Positions 9,224-20,400 of a DNA stretch of 64,000 nucleotides are shown here, in pieces. Made by a program: the position numbers and the translations under genes. Numbering within the stretch: the stretch's first letter is position 1; the number at the start of each line of letters is the position of its first letter. The notes beneath the pieces were generated by a model. The model searched no databases. It was given only the letters and a program-made list of their open reading frames with translations, and was not told where the DNA came from. Origin of the DNA: Sphingobacterium sp. UBA7855 (lineage in GTDB: Bacteria > Bacteroidota > Bacteroidia > Sphingobacteriales > Sphingobacteriaceae); assembly GCA_002500745.1 (NCBI GenBank), contig DLST01000003.1:229168-293167 (forward strand), read 5' to 3'.

Positions 9224-10276
9224 TTACTTTGGTAGTTCCAAAAGCCTAAATTCACTTATTTGGAAATTTGACCCAGAGGATACCGCTTTTAAAACATACC
9301 TGTAATAACTATAAGGTTTTGCGTTCGTAAAAGAGAAATTAACGGACTTTCTTCTATCTGCTGAAGTAGTACCAAAGCTATAACCTGTGACCGTGTTTAA
9401 TGTTACCCAAGTTTCTCCATTGTCGGATGCCTGTATTTCCCAATCTTTCGGATCTCTTTCCGGAGCATCATTTCCGGTTGTTATGGTATAACCATTGATC
9501 GTTTGGGGTTGATAGAATGCAAACTGCCAATACATACCGGGCTGATATCCACCGACAAAAAGTTTCGTAGTATTGTCGTTGTCGATTAATTTTTTCGAAC
9601 CTTCGCCCGCATCAGGACCACTGGAATTGTCCTGAGAAATTCGAAAAGTATTGTCAATATTTGTCCAGTCTTTTACAATTCCCAGATCTGTCAGCATCTT
9701 TGTAATAACGATCTGCGAACCTTTCGGAGTTTTAACACGAAGTTGATAGGTCTCAAATTTACCGATTTCAATAGAAATATCTGCTTTTGCCTTATCAGAA
9801 ACTTGCACATACTTATCTTTATCAGTCATCTTTGACCAAGTGACAGCCTGTACTGCTATGTCGCTGTCGTATGCCAAAATCAGCTTACCAGTTCCATTCT
9901 TTGTCGCATTGAATCGAATTAATTTTTCAGCATCAATTTTGATAACTTCTTCACGTTGCGCCCAATCTCCATTCTCGTTGAGCACTTTAAGTTTGACTGT
10001 AAAATTACCCGTATTTAAAAAGGTATGTTGTGGCGAAACCTTTGACGAGGTGCTGTCATCGCCAAAACTCCAGCGCGTTTCGCTATAATCCGTTGACTGA
10101 TTTGTAAATTCAAAAGTAAAAGGATCATCCTTGGCAACCTGTTTTGTAGAGAAAGCTGACACCGGATTGGGTAGCTGAGGTTTTTCAACTACTACTACTT
10201 CCTTTTCTTTACTGCAACCTAGACAGGTAAACAGTAAAAGAATATAAAAACTGTATTTTACTAATTTCATCTTCAT
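9224..10276 (-). CDS. Surface lipoprotein with PKD and discoidin (F5/8 type C) domains
   Basis: A 350-residue lipoprotein (signal peptide, Cys21 in CLGCSKEK). Residues about 40-112 form a PKD domain (RWSFGDDSTSS, then PQHTFLNTGNFTVKLKV). The C-terminal 150 residues form an F5/8 type C (discoidin, CBM32-like) domain with the block TGNDAPERDPKDW also present in two other lipoproteins of this operon. No catalytic domain is evident. It is the last gene of the operon, 36 bases behind the DUF1735/discoidin lipoprotein. The likely role is glycan capture at the cell surface; this is inferred from domains and context. Confidence 0.82.
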   Translation of the reverse strand: MKMKLVKYSFYILLLFTCLGCSKEKEVVVVEKPQLPNPVSAFSTKQVAKDDPFTFEFTNQSTDYSETRWSFGDDSTSSKVSPQHTFLNTGNFTVKLKVLNENGDWAQREEVIKIDAEKLIRFNATKNGTGKLILAYDSDIAVQAVTWSKMTDKDKYVQVSDKAKADISIEIGKFETYQLRVKTPKGSQIVITKMLTDLGIVKDWTNIDNTFRISQDNSSGPDAGEGSKKLIDNDNTTKLFVGGYQPGMYWQFAFYQPQTINGYTITTGNDAPERDPKDWEIQASDNGETWVTLNTVTGYSFGTTSADRRKSVNFSFTNAKPYSYYRYVLKAVSSGSNFQISEFRLLELPK

Positions 10277-10312
10277 AAATTCATCGTTGTAATACCATGT
10301 GTTGCCTTACAT

Positions 10313-11683
10313 CTATAAAAATTCAATCATCCTCCATTCAGAACATTGAAATAAGCTACTCCCAACATTTTCTGTAATATTTAGACGATAAAATTTGTAA
10401 ATACCCGGCTTTTGGACATTAAATCTTCGTGTCTGAATTCTATTCGGGAAACTCTCATTTGTTCGTGTGTCAATCGTAACCCAGTTCTTACCATCTAACG
10501 ATCCCTCAAGAAACCAGCTTTTTGGGTCACGCTCGATCGCATCATTTCCGGATGTAAGTGTATATGCCCCAATTTTCAGCGTTCGCGTGAACGTCAATGT
10601 ACACTGCAGATCGCCCGTAAATGCACTTTGCAAAAATTTGGTACTCGTGAGGTCGTCCACAAATTTTAAGCTACCTTCACCCGCACTTGCACCACCATTA
10701 TTATCCCGGTTTACCGATAGTGTTGCTTCTCCCGTTACATCAAATTCAACAACATTTGCGCAATCAATTAAAATCGTGGTATAGTTTTTCAGCGGATTGA
10801 TCACATGCAGGGTAGGATCCTTTAAATAGACTGTTACAGCGAGAAACTTATCTTTATTTTTGGTAATAACATCCCAAGGAATCGATATATTGAAGGCCGC
10901 CGCCGATTTATTCCCCAGCACCTGCACGCGTGAAGGAAGTGCGTATTCATTTTCCTGTAAACCGATCGTATTCGCGGGAACCTTTTTCTGCGTTATCCAA
11001 TTTGAAATTGAATCAGTTGTACCTCGCACTTCAACATAAAAAAATTTACTTGGAAAGGATGCTAACGAAACGCCGATTGGTATCTCGATTCCTGAAGGTG
11101 TAGTATTGTAATTGTTATGATCGCTTGCTAAAATAATATTGCCAGGTGAATTTGTTATCGAAAGATAATGGATATCTGTTGCTGTCAGCAAATTCTTTGA
11201 GTCCATCGTTACAATTATGCTACTGGGATTTCCCAGCTGATTACCTTTTCCAGGATTGGATAATTTATAGGACAACGCAAACTTCTTACCGTAAACACGT
11301 TCGATCTCTGTTCGCGAAATCGTTAATAAAAAGGAGGTGGTATCCGCACCATATTGAAATTTCACGATATTCGGAAAAGAAAATGCCGAATTGGGGAGTG
11401 TAACCACCTCTTTTAGTGTTCCTGATTGGATTAATTTGTTCACCGTATCGGTATTCAATTGAATTTCAACATCAAAGGTCTTTGACGCAGGACTACTCAA
11501 TTTTACCTTCATCGGAACCTGTACATAATCATTTGTTTTGATCAGATCATTGCCTCCACCTTCAGCGATAACTTGAGCAGGAGCACCCTCCCGTAAATTA
11601 AACACCTCTAAATTATCTTTTGAACAAGCCAACAATTGACTTAAGAACAAAATGATCGTTGTATAATAAAATAGTCTTTTCAT
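10313..11683 (-). CDS. DUF1735-type lipoprotein with C-terminal discoidin domain
   Basis: A 456-residue lipoprotein (Cys20 in LLACSKD). The region 40-310 looks like two immunoglobulin-like repeats of the DUF1735 type (BT_3987-like N-terminal domain), seen in many surface glycan-binding proteins; the family name is from memory. The C-terminal 130 residues are an F5/8 type C domain with the signature SGNDAIERDPKSW. It has no catalytic motif. Its position between a phosphatase-like lipoprotein (17 bases upstream) and the PKD/discoidin lipoprotein suggests a surface glycan-binding protein, comparable in role to SusE/SusF. Translational spacing is short throughout the operon. Confidence 0.8.
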   Translation of the reverse strand: MKRLFYYTTIILFLSQLLACSKDNLEVFNLREGAPAQVIAEGGGNDLIKTNDYVQVPMKVKLSSPASKTFDVEIQLNTDTVNKLIQSGTLKEVVTLPNSAFSFPNIVKFQYGADTTSFLLTISRTEIERVYGKKFALSYKLSNPGKGNQLGNPSSIIVTMDSKNLLTATDIHYLSITNSPGNIILASDHNNYNTTPSGIEIPIGVSLASFPSKFFYVEVRGTTDSISNWITQKKVPANTIGLQENEYALPSRVQVLGNKSAAAFNISIPWDVITKNKDKFLAVTVYLKDPTLHVINPLKNYTTILIDCANVVEFDVTGEATLSVNRDNNGGASAGEGSLKFVDDLTSTKFLQSAFTGDLQCTLTFTRTLKIGAYTLTSGNDAIERDPKSWFLEGSLDGKNWVTIDTRTNESFPNRIQTRRFNVQKPGIYKFYRLNITENVGSSLFQCSEWRMIEFL

Positions 11684-11700
11684 AATTCGCTTTTTTAAGA

Positions 11701-13437
11701 TTATTTATCAACCCAAACTCGTCCATCTAACTGCCAATTCTCCTGTCGCGCAATTTGTAACCAGCTAAATATCTGAGCGGTTATATCAGTGTTTTTCGGT
11801 ACTAACGTACTTATTGTTTCAACAGAAGGAGCACAAAGAAAATCATTCAGCTTAGAAATTTCATACGTGGAATTGCCCATCTTTAAGGTATTTCCATAAG
11901 GCCCATCGTCATAAAGTACACCATCAGTAACCGTTCCAACAATAGGCCAATTGGCAGCAAGATTCGGATAATAGGGATGTTCTTCACTTACTCCAACCTG
12001 ACAATTATACTGCGTAATGACGGCCAAAGGCAAGGCTACTTTCCAAAATCGCACATCAGCCAGGTAGTAGTCACCTTGGTTCCAACTGCTTCCTCCATTT
12101 AAAAGCCCCAACCTAAATTTCGCTGGACTGCTAATCGTTCCCCACGAACTTATGTCCATCTCATTTCCCGGGAGACCGTTTGTATAGGTTTTCAAAATAC
12201 GTTTACCTTCGCTTGTGAGGGCTCCGACTATAGTCACATTATTCCAGGTTGCGTTGTTCAATTTAGGACCATTTACCTCACCACTTCCGTTCGGGCCGCG
12301 CCCGTTGAACATCCAATAATCATCTTTAAAAGCCATTACCCATCCATTTGTTGGTGCACCTGATTCCCATTTCTCACGTTTGCCGATAAAAGATGGATAA
12401 TTAGAAAATTTGTATGTGTTATTTGGCCCCTTATTCTTCTTAACTTTTAATTCAATGGTAAATTCTTCTTTATCACCAAGATCGAAAACAGGATTATCAC
12501 CTTCGGTTAACTCTGCGTAGACACCGCCTTTAAATCTTAGAAAATCTCCCGAAAAGCGACTGCCCAAGTAAGGTTTATTGATATACCTTGAATTATATTT
12601 AGGTGAGTAAAAGATAGTGAAGGTATTCACATTTGGATTACTAAAAATTGTATTGTCATTCTGCGCAGGAGGAATTTCAAAAGGCCCTCCTTTACTCGAA
12701 GTGATGATAACCAGCCAGTTCTCTTTTTTAAAAGCTGGGCGTTGCACCAAGGCCTGAATAACTTCCCCTACCTGCTTATCGAAATTTTCTATGGCGGATT
12801 TATAAACAGCGCTGCTATTGTCATAGGCGCTGGCCTTTCCGGCCTTATCAACCGCTGTGAAATGGGCAGTCAACAAGGTTAATTCCGGTTGCTTTAACCC
12901 TTCCTTAACACTATTGACAACCTCTTCGTCGGTACTCTCCAACTTAGCTACCGCAACAGGAGCAAGATTTTCAACAAATAGTTTAGAACTGCTATAGACT
13001 TTGAATTCAGGGTTCTTCATATTTGCAGCGACCCTTGTATAGACTGTTGGAAAGGTCTGAAAATTATTGTTCTTAAAATTATCACCAATGACCAAATGTT
13101 TATTTTGGTTCACCCCAGTGATAATACTGGCTAGATCGGCGCCCATAGCAGTTGCATCGTCATGCTCCTCACTTAACGAAACCCAGGAATAAATCGAATG
13201 GTTGAGCAATCCATTCATCGTTGGAATATTTGCCGTCCGGACAGACTCTCCCCTTGCTCCGTCCACGATGAGCATGAGTACTTTTGGCTTGCCATATACT
13301 AGGTCAACGGTATCTTGTTGCCCCTCATTATCAGGCAACAGGCGTCCGAATTCATCATTACAGGATATGAGCATTGATAATATAATCAAAGGCATTAGCC
13401 AGCGGCCTATATTTTTAAAATTAGCTTGAGATCTCAT
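11701..13437 (-). CDS. Lipoprotein with degenerate alkaline-phosphatase-like domain and LamG-type domain (DUF4983-like)
   Basis: A 578-residue lipoprotein (Cys26 in MLISCND). Residues 50-285 resemble the type I phosphodiesterase / alkaline phosphatase superfamily: KVLMLIVDGARGE, then a candidate nucleophile region (TANIPTMNGLL), then TAHFTAVDKAGKA and LVIITSSKGGPFE. Active members normally end that last strand with a TSDHGM-type metal site; here it reads TSSKGG, so the Asp-His pair is missing and activity is doubtful. Residues 300-475 form a concanavalin-A-like LamG sandwich. From memory the combination is annotated DUF4983 and is common beside SusC/SusD genes in Sphingobacteriaceae. A role in binding glycan at the surface is more likely than catalysis. 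Confidence 0.75.
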   Translation of the reverse strand: MRSQANFKNIGRWLMPLIILSMLISCNDEFGRLLPDNEGQQDTVDLVYGKPKVLMLIVDGARGESVRTANIPTMNGLLNHSIYSWVSLSEEHDDATAMGADLASIITGVNQNKHLVIGDNFKNNNFQTFPTVYTRVAANMKNPEFKVYSSSKLFVENLAPVAVAKLESTDEEVVNSVKEGLKQPELTLLTAHFTAVDKAGKASAYDNSSAVYKSAIENFDKQVGEVIQALVQRPAFKKENWLVIITSSKGGPFEIPPAQNDNTIFSNPNVNTFTIFYSPKYNSRYINKPYLGSRFSGDFLRFKGGVYAELTEGDNPVFDLGDKEEFTIELKVKKNKGPNNTYKFSNYPSFIGKREKWESGAPTNGWVMAFKDDYWMFNGRGPNGSGEVNGPKLNNATWNNVTIVGALTSEGKRILKTYTNGLPGNEMDISSWGTISSPAKFRLGLLNGGSSWNQGDYYLADVRFWKVALPLAVITQYNCQVGVSEEHPYYPNLAANWPIVGTVTDGVLYDDGPYGNTLKMGNSTYEISKLNDFLCAPSVETISTLVPKNTDITAQIFSWLQIARQENWQLDGRVWVDK

Positions 13438-13453
13438 CAGTTTAAAATTTAAG

Positions 13454-15079
13454 TTACTGTTCCAATTTAATTCGAATCAGATTATGTACTTCTTCATTAT
13501 TAAAGCGGCTAAAAAAGCCCATTAAAAGTAATGCGCGTTTACCATCCTCTGTTTTTGTCTCAACAACTTTATTGATATAACCAGAGAAATAACCAGAAGA
13601 ATTATAATCTCCATTCAATTCACCGTTCGGATTCAGGATCATAAAACCATTTCGGGCAATACTACTATAACGCGAAAAATCTCCAGAAACTACGATTAAA
13701 CCGTCATTCAATTGCATCGCATAGAAAGGGTTTCCACCATCAAAGGTCTTCGCCTGAAACGTTGGGTCCACTGTTCCATTTGGATTCAACATGATAACTT
13801 TTATTGCCGATACTCCGTTATATTTACTGAAGTTTCCAACGACTATATATTTATTTGTTACACTATTGTAAGTAACCGAGGAGACATTGTAGTCGGCTCC
13901 AACACCACCTGGGTTAAATGTGGCGTCCAATGTTCCATCAGCATTCAATCGGGTGATATATCCTTTGGGTTGTCCATCGAACCTGTTGAAAGAACCATAC
14001 ACTAGAATTTTGCCTTTTAAGGCCCCACTGGTATGATATACAGTGGCTACCGCTCCATTTCCACCAGCCATTGCTTTGCCGTCTGCCCCAAACCTGAAGG
14101 ACTTATCCAACGATCCATCTAGATTCAAACGGGCAACATGTCTGATTTCGGTACTATCTAGGATAATCGTATCCCTTGTTTCCAACCGATTGGGCTTATC
14201 ATAAGTGCGATGGATGTAATATCTAAAATTCCCCGTTGCTAAAATTTTCCCCTCCGACTCGTATATATTGCCGATATTGCCATCAAACCCACCGTTAAAT
14301 GTCGGATAATACTTCAACGTATCACTTTGCCCCGGGCGTCGGAATGGTTTAATGCCCATGGTATCAATCGCTCCGGTGGTGTAAATTCGCGTCAGATTGC
14401 TGATATCTGAATTTCGCTGTCCATATCCTGAAAAAGAACCTGCCAAAAAGTAATAATTCCCTAGTTTGAGAATGCTATTCAGCGAATTATTAGCGCCTGT
14501 ACCTATACGAAAGCTTGCATCATACGTTCCATCTGCAAAAGTTCTGACGAGACGATTAATAGGCCGTATCGACCCTTTATTATTATAATTTGTAAATGAC
14601 CCTGTAAAGATCATTTTACCATCTTCCAAAAAAAGAACATCAGAAACGGTATTATTTGTTCCTACCCCCACTTGAAAAGTCTGATCGATAGATACATTTC
14701 CTAAAACCGTAAATTGTGGCCCAAAAAATACAATATCGTCAATGGCAACAGAAAGCACTCCCGTACTGGCAAAAGGTGGAACTTTCAACTTTACATAATC
14801 TGCCGTTAGCTCGACAACCTGTGCTTTTTCGCCGTTAAATCGAATGATAGCCTTATCTTTATACTTATCCAAGCCTTTAATTCGCATGATGGTCTCGACT
14901 CCTGTTTTACCCGATTCGGGTTGCATTTTATCGGTTGGATTAATTTCTATACCCAATGGCGGAAGCCCCTCCTCGTATGGAGCTGAAAACATCTTATTAT
15001 TCTTATTACAACCCCAAAAAAGAGCAATAAAGAACAATAGGGATGTATATTTCCAAATCTTATTGTACATAACTTTCAT
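13454..15079 (-). CDS. Lipoprotein with IPT/TIG-like domain and delta-60-type beta-propeller repeats (DUF5008-like)
   Basis: A 541-residue lipoprotein (Cys24 in FWGCNKN). Residues 40-125 look like an IPT/TIG immunoglobulin-like fold (TGVETIMRIKGLDKYKDKAI). From 130 to the end there are repeated units of about 45-60 residues with the theme NRLxxDGTxDxTFxxGxG (for example TRLNADGTLDATFNPGG and LNPNGTVDPTFQ), the pattern of delta-60/DUF5122 repeats that build a beta-propeller. From memory this architecture is called DUF5008. A second Met is at residue 4, so the start may be nine bases downstream. No catalytic residues are visible; surface binding or scaffolding is likely. Confidence 0.72.
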   Translation of the reverse strand: MKVMYNKIWKYTSLLFFIALFWGCNKNNKMFSAPYEEGLPPLGIEINPTDKMQPESGKTGVETIMRIKGLDKYKDKAIIRFNGEKAQVVELTADYVKLKVPPFASTGVLSVAIDDIVFFGPQFTVLGNVSIDQTFQVGVGTNNTVSDVLFLEDGKMIFTGSFTNYNNKGSIRPINRLVRTFADGTYDASFRIGTGANNSLNSILKLGNYYFLAGSFSGYGQRNSDISNLTRIYTTGAIDTMGIKPFRRPGQSDTLKYYPTFNGGFDGNIGNIYESEGKILATGNFRYYIHRTYDKPNRLETRDTIILDSTEIRHVARLNLDGSLDKSFRFGADGKAMAGGNGAVATVYHTSGALKGKILVYGSFNRFDGQPKGYITRLNADGTLDATFNPGGVGADYNVSSVTYNSVTNKYIVVGNFSKYNGVSAIKVIMLNPNGTVDPTFQAKTFDGGNPFYAMQLNDGLIVVSGDFSRYSSIARNGFMILNPNGELNGDYNSSGYFSGYINKVVETKTEDGKRALLLMGFFSRFNNEEVHNLIRIKLEQ

Positions 15080-15106
15080 AATTTAAATTACAACTGCTTA
15101 TTGCTA

Positions 15107-15868
15107 TTAACGCTTACTTTCTAATATATCTAACAGAATATCACTCTGATTGAATCCAAACTGCGCTTTGGTATAATCAATTACATGGACAACCCCATTA
15201 TCCGGCTGGATATCTGATGAGGCAACGGGACATGAACGCCAGTCGTTTGGCCGGCTGATATCTGGAATGTATGAAATATATAATTGTCTATATCCCATAT
15301 ATTTCAACCGGGTAATATTATTCTTGTCAGAGTCGTTTATGGCATCGTTATAGACAACACCTATGTTAGACACTGTATTTGCAAATGAGGTGTAATTTTG
15401 CCCTTTATAAACATTTAGCAAATCAAAATCAATTTGTGGATAATCCATCAATTTTCGCTTATTATTGAACATATAACGCAATAAATATTTACGCCAAATA
15501 GTACTATCTACGTCTGCCAATGTTTTGATGGTATCGCGCCCCAAATCATAAAGCAGCCAGTTCACGCTAGATTGATTGCCGGGCACATTTGACTTAGCTT
15601 GACCGATCATCTTCTTTATATTCTCATCTCTCGGGGCAAAAAAAGTAAATTCCTTGGTCTTAAAATCTTCTTCTAAACCTGCCAACCTAATAATTTTGGC
15701 AATCGAATCAAATTCCCGCGGTTTGGAATCCAGATAATCCATTATAGAGCCATCAAATTTTGCCTGTGCCAATCCACCATCTTTATAATATGCATCCTTT
15801 TTGCATGATACTATTGCAAACAGTAACATCGTTAGCGACGCATATCCTATTATCTTAGCTTTTCTCAT
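15107..15868 (-). CDS. Fasciclin (FAS1)-domain lipoprotein
   Basis: About 253 residues from the Met at 15868, chosen because the signal peptide then starts MRKAKIIG and reaches a lipobox AIVSC (Cys22). An in-frame Met at 15898 would overlap the preceding SusD gene by 19 bases. The mature part matches a FAS1 domain: FDSIAKIIRLAGL, then KEFTFFAPRDENIKKMI, and near the end DNGVVHVIDY, which correspond to the H1/H2 motifs. It is a shorter relative of the fasciclin/discoidin protein at 21742-22848. Each of the two SusD genes of this locus is directly followed by one fasciclin gene, so pairing with SusC/SusD seems functional. Role otherwise unknown; FAS1 domains mediate adhesion. Confidence 0.78.
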   Translation of the reverse strand: MRKAKIIGYASLTMLLFAIVSCKKDAYYKDGGLAQAKFDGSIMDYLDSKPREFDSIAKIIRLAGLEEDFKTKEFTFFAPRDENIKKMIGQAKSNVPGNQSSVNWLLYDLGRDTIKTLADVDSTIWRKYLLRYMFNNKRKLMDYPQIDFDLLNVYKGQNYTSFANTVSNIGVVYNDAINDSDKNNITRLKYMGYRQLYISYIPDISRPNDWRSCPVASSDIQPDNGVVHVIDYTKAQFGFNQSDILLDILESKR

Positions 15869-15879
15869 AATAAACTGAT

Positions 15880-17427
15880 TTAATTTCCTCCTGTCCAATA
15901 ATCGTTCAACACGATCTTTGAATTAAAATTTTTGGCCGAAGCATCCAAAGGCCAGGTCCATGCACGACGGTTATACTGATCAATTGTCATGGGATTCATG
16001 GTCCATTGTGGATTGAGTATCCTTCGAGTCCGGATCAGATCAAAATATCTCACCCCTTCTCCGATTAATTCACGACAACGCTCTTCGAAAATAAAATTCT
16101 TCAGATCAGTACCGCCACCGGCATAGCGCGGGGCTTCAGCTCGATCTCGAACTATATTAAGCACTGAGATTGCCTCGGACTCTCGCGCGCCACCTAAATT
16201 AGCAAGGGCCTCAGCCTCTAATAACAACGCATCAGCATAACGAAAGATCATAAATGTATTGTCTGGATTAGAGTCTTCATTTCCTGACGCAAAGACATTG
16301 GCTGCAAATTTCTTTAAAACAAATGATCCATCATTCGCATACATATCCTCATACCAGAGATCCTTGCGCTTGTCTGCAGGGCCATTCAGCGGGTAAATTC
16401 GATACATAAAAATGGAGGAATAATAGGCAATACTGAACTGCTGATTGTAACGGGGAAATTTATATGGCCAACGTAAAAAATGATCCCACAAAGGTGCGTA
16501 GTCATTATTCTGATCATTATAATTGATTGTTCGGTAAAATTCAAACAATGATTCTTCCGTGCGTCCTTTTGAGACCTTAGCCCATTCTTCCGGGGTAAGT
16601 TTGTACAAATGATGGACTCCACTCGCACGCAGCTCCTTTCCAAGACTTGCTACACTTTCGTAATACTTCGTTGCATTAGCCGAGTCAAAATTCGCATTCC
16701 ACATCTTCATATGCATCAACAGCGCGATAATGCTTCCTCGGCTTGCCCGCGCACCACGCTGTGAGGCTTCCCCAAATGTCCATGGCATCATATCTTTAAC
16801 AGATTCCAAGTCGGCGATACTTTTACTAATAACAGAAACCATATCCTCACGGGGGAGTTGCTTTGCGAAATATGCATCCGTGTAGTAAACCACATCGCCA
16901 TACAGACGTACCATCCAGAAGTAACTTAGACAACGCATAAAAGTAGCTTCGGCTTTATAGCGGTCTTTATCTGCAGCAGATAACCCGGAGATTCCCTCAT
17001 CCAATTTGGCTATTAAAATATTACAGCTCTGAATCACTTTATAATAGGTATCCCAGATAGACACCTGATACATGGCATAACCACTTGACCGACCACCACT
17101 TAATGTATTGTTATACACTGCATTCATATCATTTGTTCCCAAATCGCGAAGTATCATACGATTAGTTCCGGATGTAGGAGAGGGAAAAATTTCTCCAGAC
17201 CTCGCCTCGCCAATAGCACCAACTACCCATGACTCGTTCAGTTTTTCGAAAAACTGGCTATAAATACGTGCTATATTTGATTCTACATCTTCTTTAGACT
17301 GATAGAAATTGTTACCCGTAAGTCTATCTATCGGCTCTACAGTCAAAAATTTCTTACAGCCTATCATGACGGTTGTACATAGACATATGACAACAGCTAT
17401 TCTTCCTATATTTCTTTTTGTTTTCAT
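15880..17427 (-). CDS. SusD/RagB-family surface glycan-binding lipoprotein (pair with SusC 17440-20598)
   Basis: About 515 residues from MKTKRNIGR; an in-frame Met four codons earlier (17439) abuts the SusC stop codon. Lipobox MIGCKK (Cys24). The N-terminal SusD segment (FLTVEPIDRLTGNNFYQS), the TPR-like helices (YKAEATFMRCLSYFWMVRLYGDV) and the C-terminal RagB block (ALLLEAEALANLGG, FIFEERCRELIGEGVRYFDLIR) are all present. SusD proteins lid the SusC channel and bind the glycan before import. It is the sixth gene of the 11-gene operon and is followed by a fasciclin lipoprotein. Confidence 0.93.
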   Translation of the reverse strand: MKTKRNIGRIAVVICLCTTVMIGCKKFLTVEPIDRLTGNNFYQSKEDVESNIARIYSQFFEKLNESWVVGAIGEARSGEIFPSPTSGTNRMILRDLGTNDMNAVYNNTLSGGRSSGYAMYQVSIWDTYYKVIQSCNILIAKLDEGISGLSAADKDRYKAEATFMRCLSYFWMVRLYGDVVYYTDAYFAKQLPREDMVSVISKSIADLESVKDMMPWTFGEASQRGARASRGSIIALLMHMKMWNANFDSANATKYYESVASLGKELRASGVHHLYKLTPEEWAKVSKGRTEESLFEFYRTINYNDQNNDYAPLWDHFLRWPYKFPRYNQQFSIAYYSSIFMYRIYPLNGPADKRKDLWYEDMYANDGSFVLKKFAANVFASGNEDSNPDNTFMIFRYADALLLEAEALANLGGARESEAISVLNIVRDRAEAPRYAGGGTDLKNFIFEERCRELIGEGVRYFDLIRTRRILNPQWTMNPMTIDQYNRRAWTWPLDASAKNFNSKIVLNDYWTGGN

Positions 17428-17439
17428 CTTACAGATCAA

Positions 17440-20400
17440 TTAAAAATCAATATTAACACCAACATTATATTGTCTAGGCACGGGATATCCTCCGGAAGCG
17501 TCTCTTCCCATTGTGCTTACATTTTCGGGATTAGGTCCGCTGTATTTTGATAATGTCGTTACATTGTCAGCTGAAACATATACCCTTAAACGCTCAAGTC
17601 CATATCTTCTAACCGCATTTTTCGTAAACATGTAAGAGAGCGTCACACTATTTAACTTAAAGTAAGATCCATCTTCAGCCCATAAATCTTGGTCCATCCG
17701 AAACGGATTAACGCTTGAATACCTTCTGAAATCATAAGCATAAGGATACTTTGCAATATCGCCGGGTTTCATCCACATATTAATATCATCTAAAGGAACT
17801 ACAGTCCTATCCCCATAGGGATCACTCATCAATTGCAATCGCTCTGCAAGGGCATTGTTCAAGATGGTACGTTTTGCTGTATAGGATGCATATAAGTTCA
17901 AACCAAAAGATCCAAGGGTTTCATGATTGTAATTAAAATTCAATTGCATACCACCGGTGATCAAAGGTTGAGAATTCCCAGTACGGGCATAGTCATTTTC
18001 ATCTAAAACATAGTTACCATCTAGATCTGCAAAAATTGGATCCCCGGCCTGAAATTCGGTACCATTGGCCATTCGATAACGTCGTCCGGTCGCCGGATCC
18101 ACGGGTACATCTGCATCGGTGCTATATACACCTCGATTTAATAACATGTAATTAGACATCGTTGAAGTTCCTACCCTGAAAACAACATGTTGCTTATATT
18201 TATCATTATTTTCCCAACGGACAAATTGCCCACCATAATGCTCGGGTAGCTTTAACAGAACATCCCGATTATATGCTCCATTTACCCCTACTGACATGGT
18301 AAAACGACCTTCGGTCAAAGGTCTTAACATAACAGATAACTCATGACCATAATTGGCAATTGCAGCCGAGTTACTATTTACCTTTTCAAATCCCAACGAT
18401 GAAGAAAGTCGTTCTTCAAATAGAATATTATTTACTTTCTTATAATACGTATCATAGGTCAATTCAAACCTGTTTTGAAAAAAAGCGAGGTCCAACCCCA
18501 GGTTATACTGACTTGTTGTTGTCGGTTTTAGATCAGGATTTGGAATTTGTTCATAATTGATTCCGATGCCTATCTTATCATTATAGCTTCCTGCAATATC
18601 GTATTTTCCGTAAACGCGCTCCAAGGTACTATTCGGCATAACATTCACCCCCCAACTGGTTCGAATGGAGAGCAAATTAATCCAGTCCACATCGCTCAAG
18701 AAATTCTCATGATAGGCATTCCATCGAAGACCAACAGCAGGATTTTTGGTATACAGGTTTCCAAATCCATTCTGTGACGACCCATCCATTCTGTAAGAGA
18801 GGTCTATCACATATTTCTTCATGTAATCGTAAGTCCCAGCGATTGCAAAAGATAATCCTCTTTCTTTTCCGAATCCACGGCGCAATAATCCTCCTCCTTT
18901 GGAAAAATAGCCATCAAATCCAAGGGGTCCTTCAAATTGATCATTTGGTGTACGGGCCTGTAAGGTTGCATTTGCTTGTTTTTCCAAGGTTCGAATCTCA
19001 TTGAATAGATTGAAAAATACGGTATGCTTTTCATTAAACGTGCGACTATAATTGATGGAGTTTCTATTATACAATGAATTGTATCGACCATAATAAGCAT
19101 AGATTTGTGCAAATTGACCATTTGCTGCCGCCGGTGTAAACGTGTTTTCATTATCGGAAGTAGACTCATAACTCATTGTTGTTGTTGCCCGCAAACCCGG
19201 AATAATTTCATAGGATGCTTCAATGAAAGGCTTGATCGATTTAGACGAATTATCATTTCGGGTCTTCAATGCTGAATTATATCCTGAGGATGCCAGATAA
19301 AAAGACGGACCAGGCAACAACGTTGATGTCATCCCGTTTGTTGCCACACCAGATTGTAAAATACCTAACCCGTTCCCCTTACTTTTTGAGCCAAGTGAAG
19401 CACTTATCTGCGCTGTAAACTTAAATTTCTCGTTGGGATAATATTCAAATCGCATATTGGTCATATAGCGATCAAAACCCGTATTTTTGATAATACCATT
19501 TTCATTATAATAATTCAGGTTCGCCTTATAGTTTAACTTCTGGTTCCCACCATCAATTGCGACATTATGCGTTTGGTTATAGGTTGTAGCATAAAATAGG
19601 TCCTGCCAATTGGTTGAATTATTATAATAAGCGTTCAAACTATCCGACAACATGGGTGTTTGTGAAATTCGGTCCAGGTCATCCTGCGACAACGCATTTC
19701 CGTAGATCTGCAATAGTTTTAAACGGCGTTCTAGATTTCCTCCCAAAGTTGGACGTAACTGGGGTGGCGTTTTCAAGAAGAAATTACCCGTATACCTTAC
19801 TCTGGGAACCTCAGAATTACCACGTTTCGTATTGATAATGATCACACCATAGGCAGCCAACGATCCATATAGCGATGTAGCCTGCGCATCTTTCAGCACC
19901 TCTATACTTTCGATATCCTCAGGAGGAATTAATGACAATGGACTGATTCCTGGCCCCTGCTGGCTTAATCCAAGTTCATTGGCTCTATCCGCATCCATTG
20001 GTACGCCATCGATCACATACAACGGTGAGGTGGGGGTTAGAAATGACTGATCACCGCTACCTGTCACACTGATGGTCGAAAGTCCACGGATTTGAGTAGA
20101 CCCTCTAAAACCGGGTGCTCCGGTATTTACCTGTATATTAAGACCCGCAACCTTACCCTGAAGTAAATTTTCTACGTTCGCCGATGGAATATCCTGGATT
20201 TCTTTTCCACTGATCTTAGTCGAGGATCCAGTAGTCGTCTCTCTCGGGCGCTTTACATAGCCCCTAACAACAACTTCATCCATTTGATTATCGATCTCTT
20301 TTAATTGAACGATTACATTTCGGTCTGACCGCACCGTCATCGTGGCTCCATCATAACCAATTAATCGAAAGGCAACCGAAGTGCCTGTTGCTGTCGTTAA

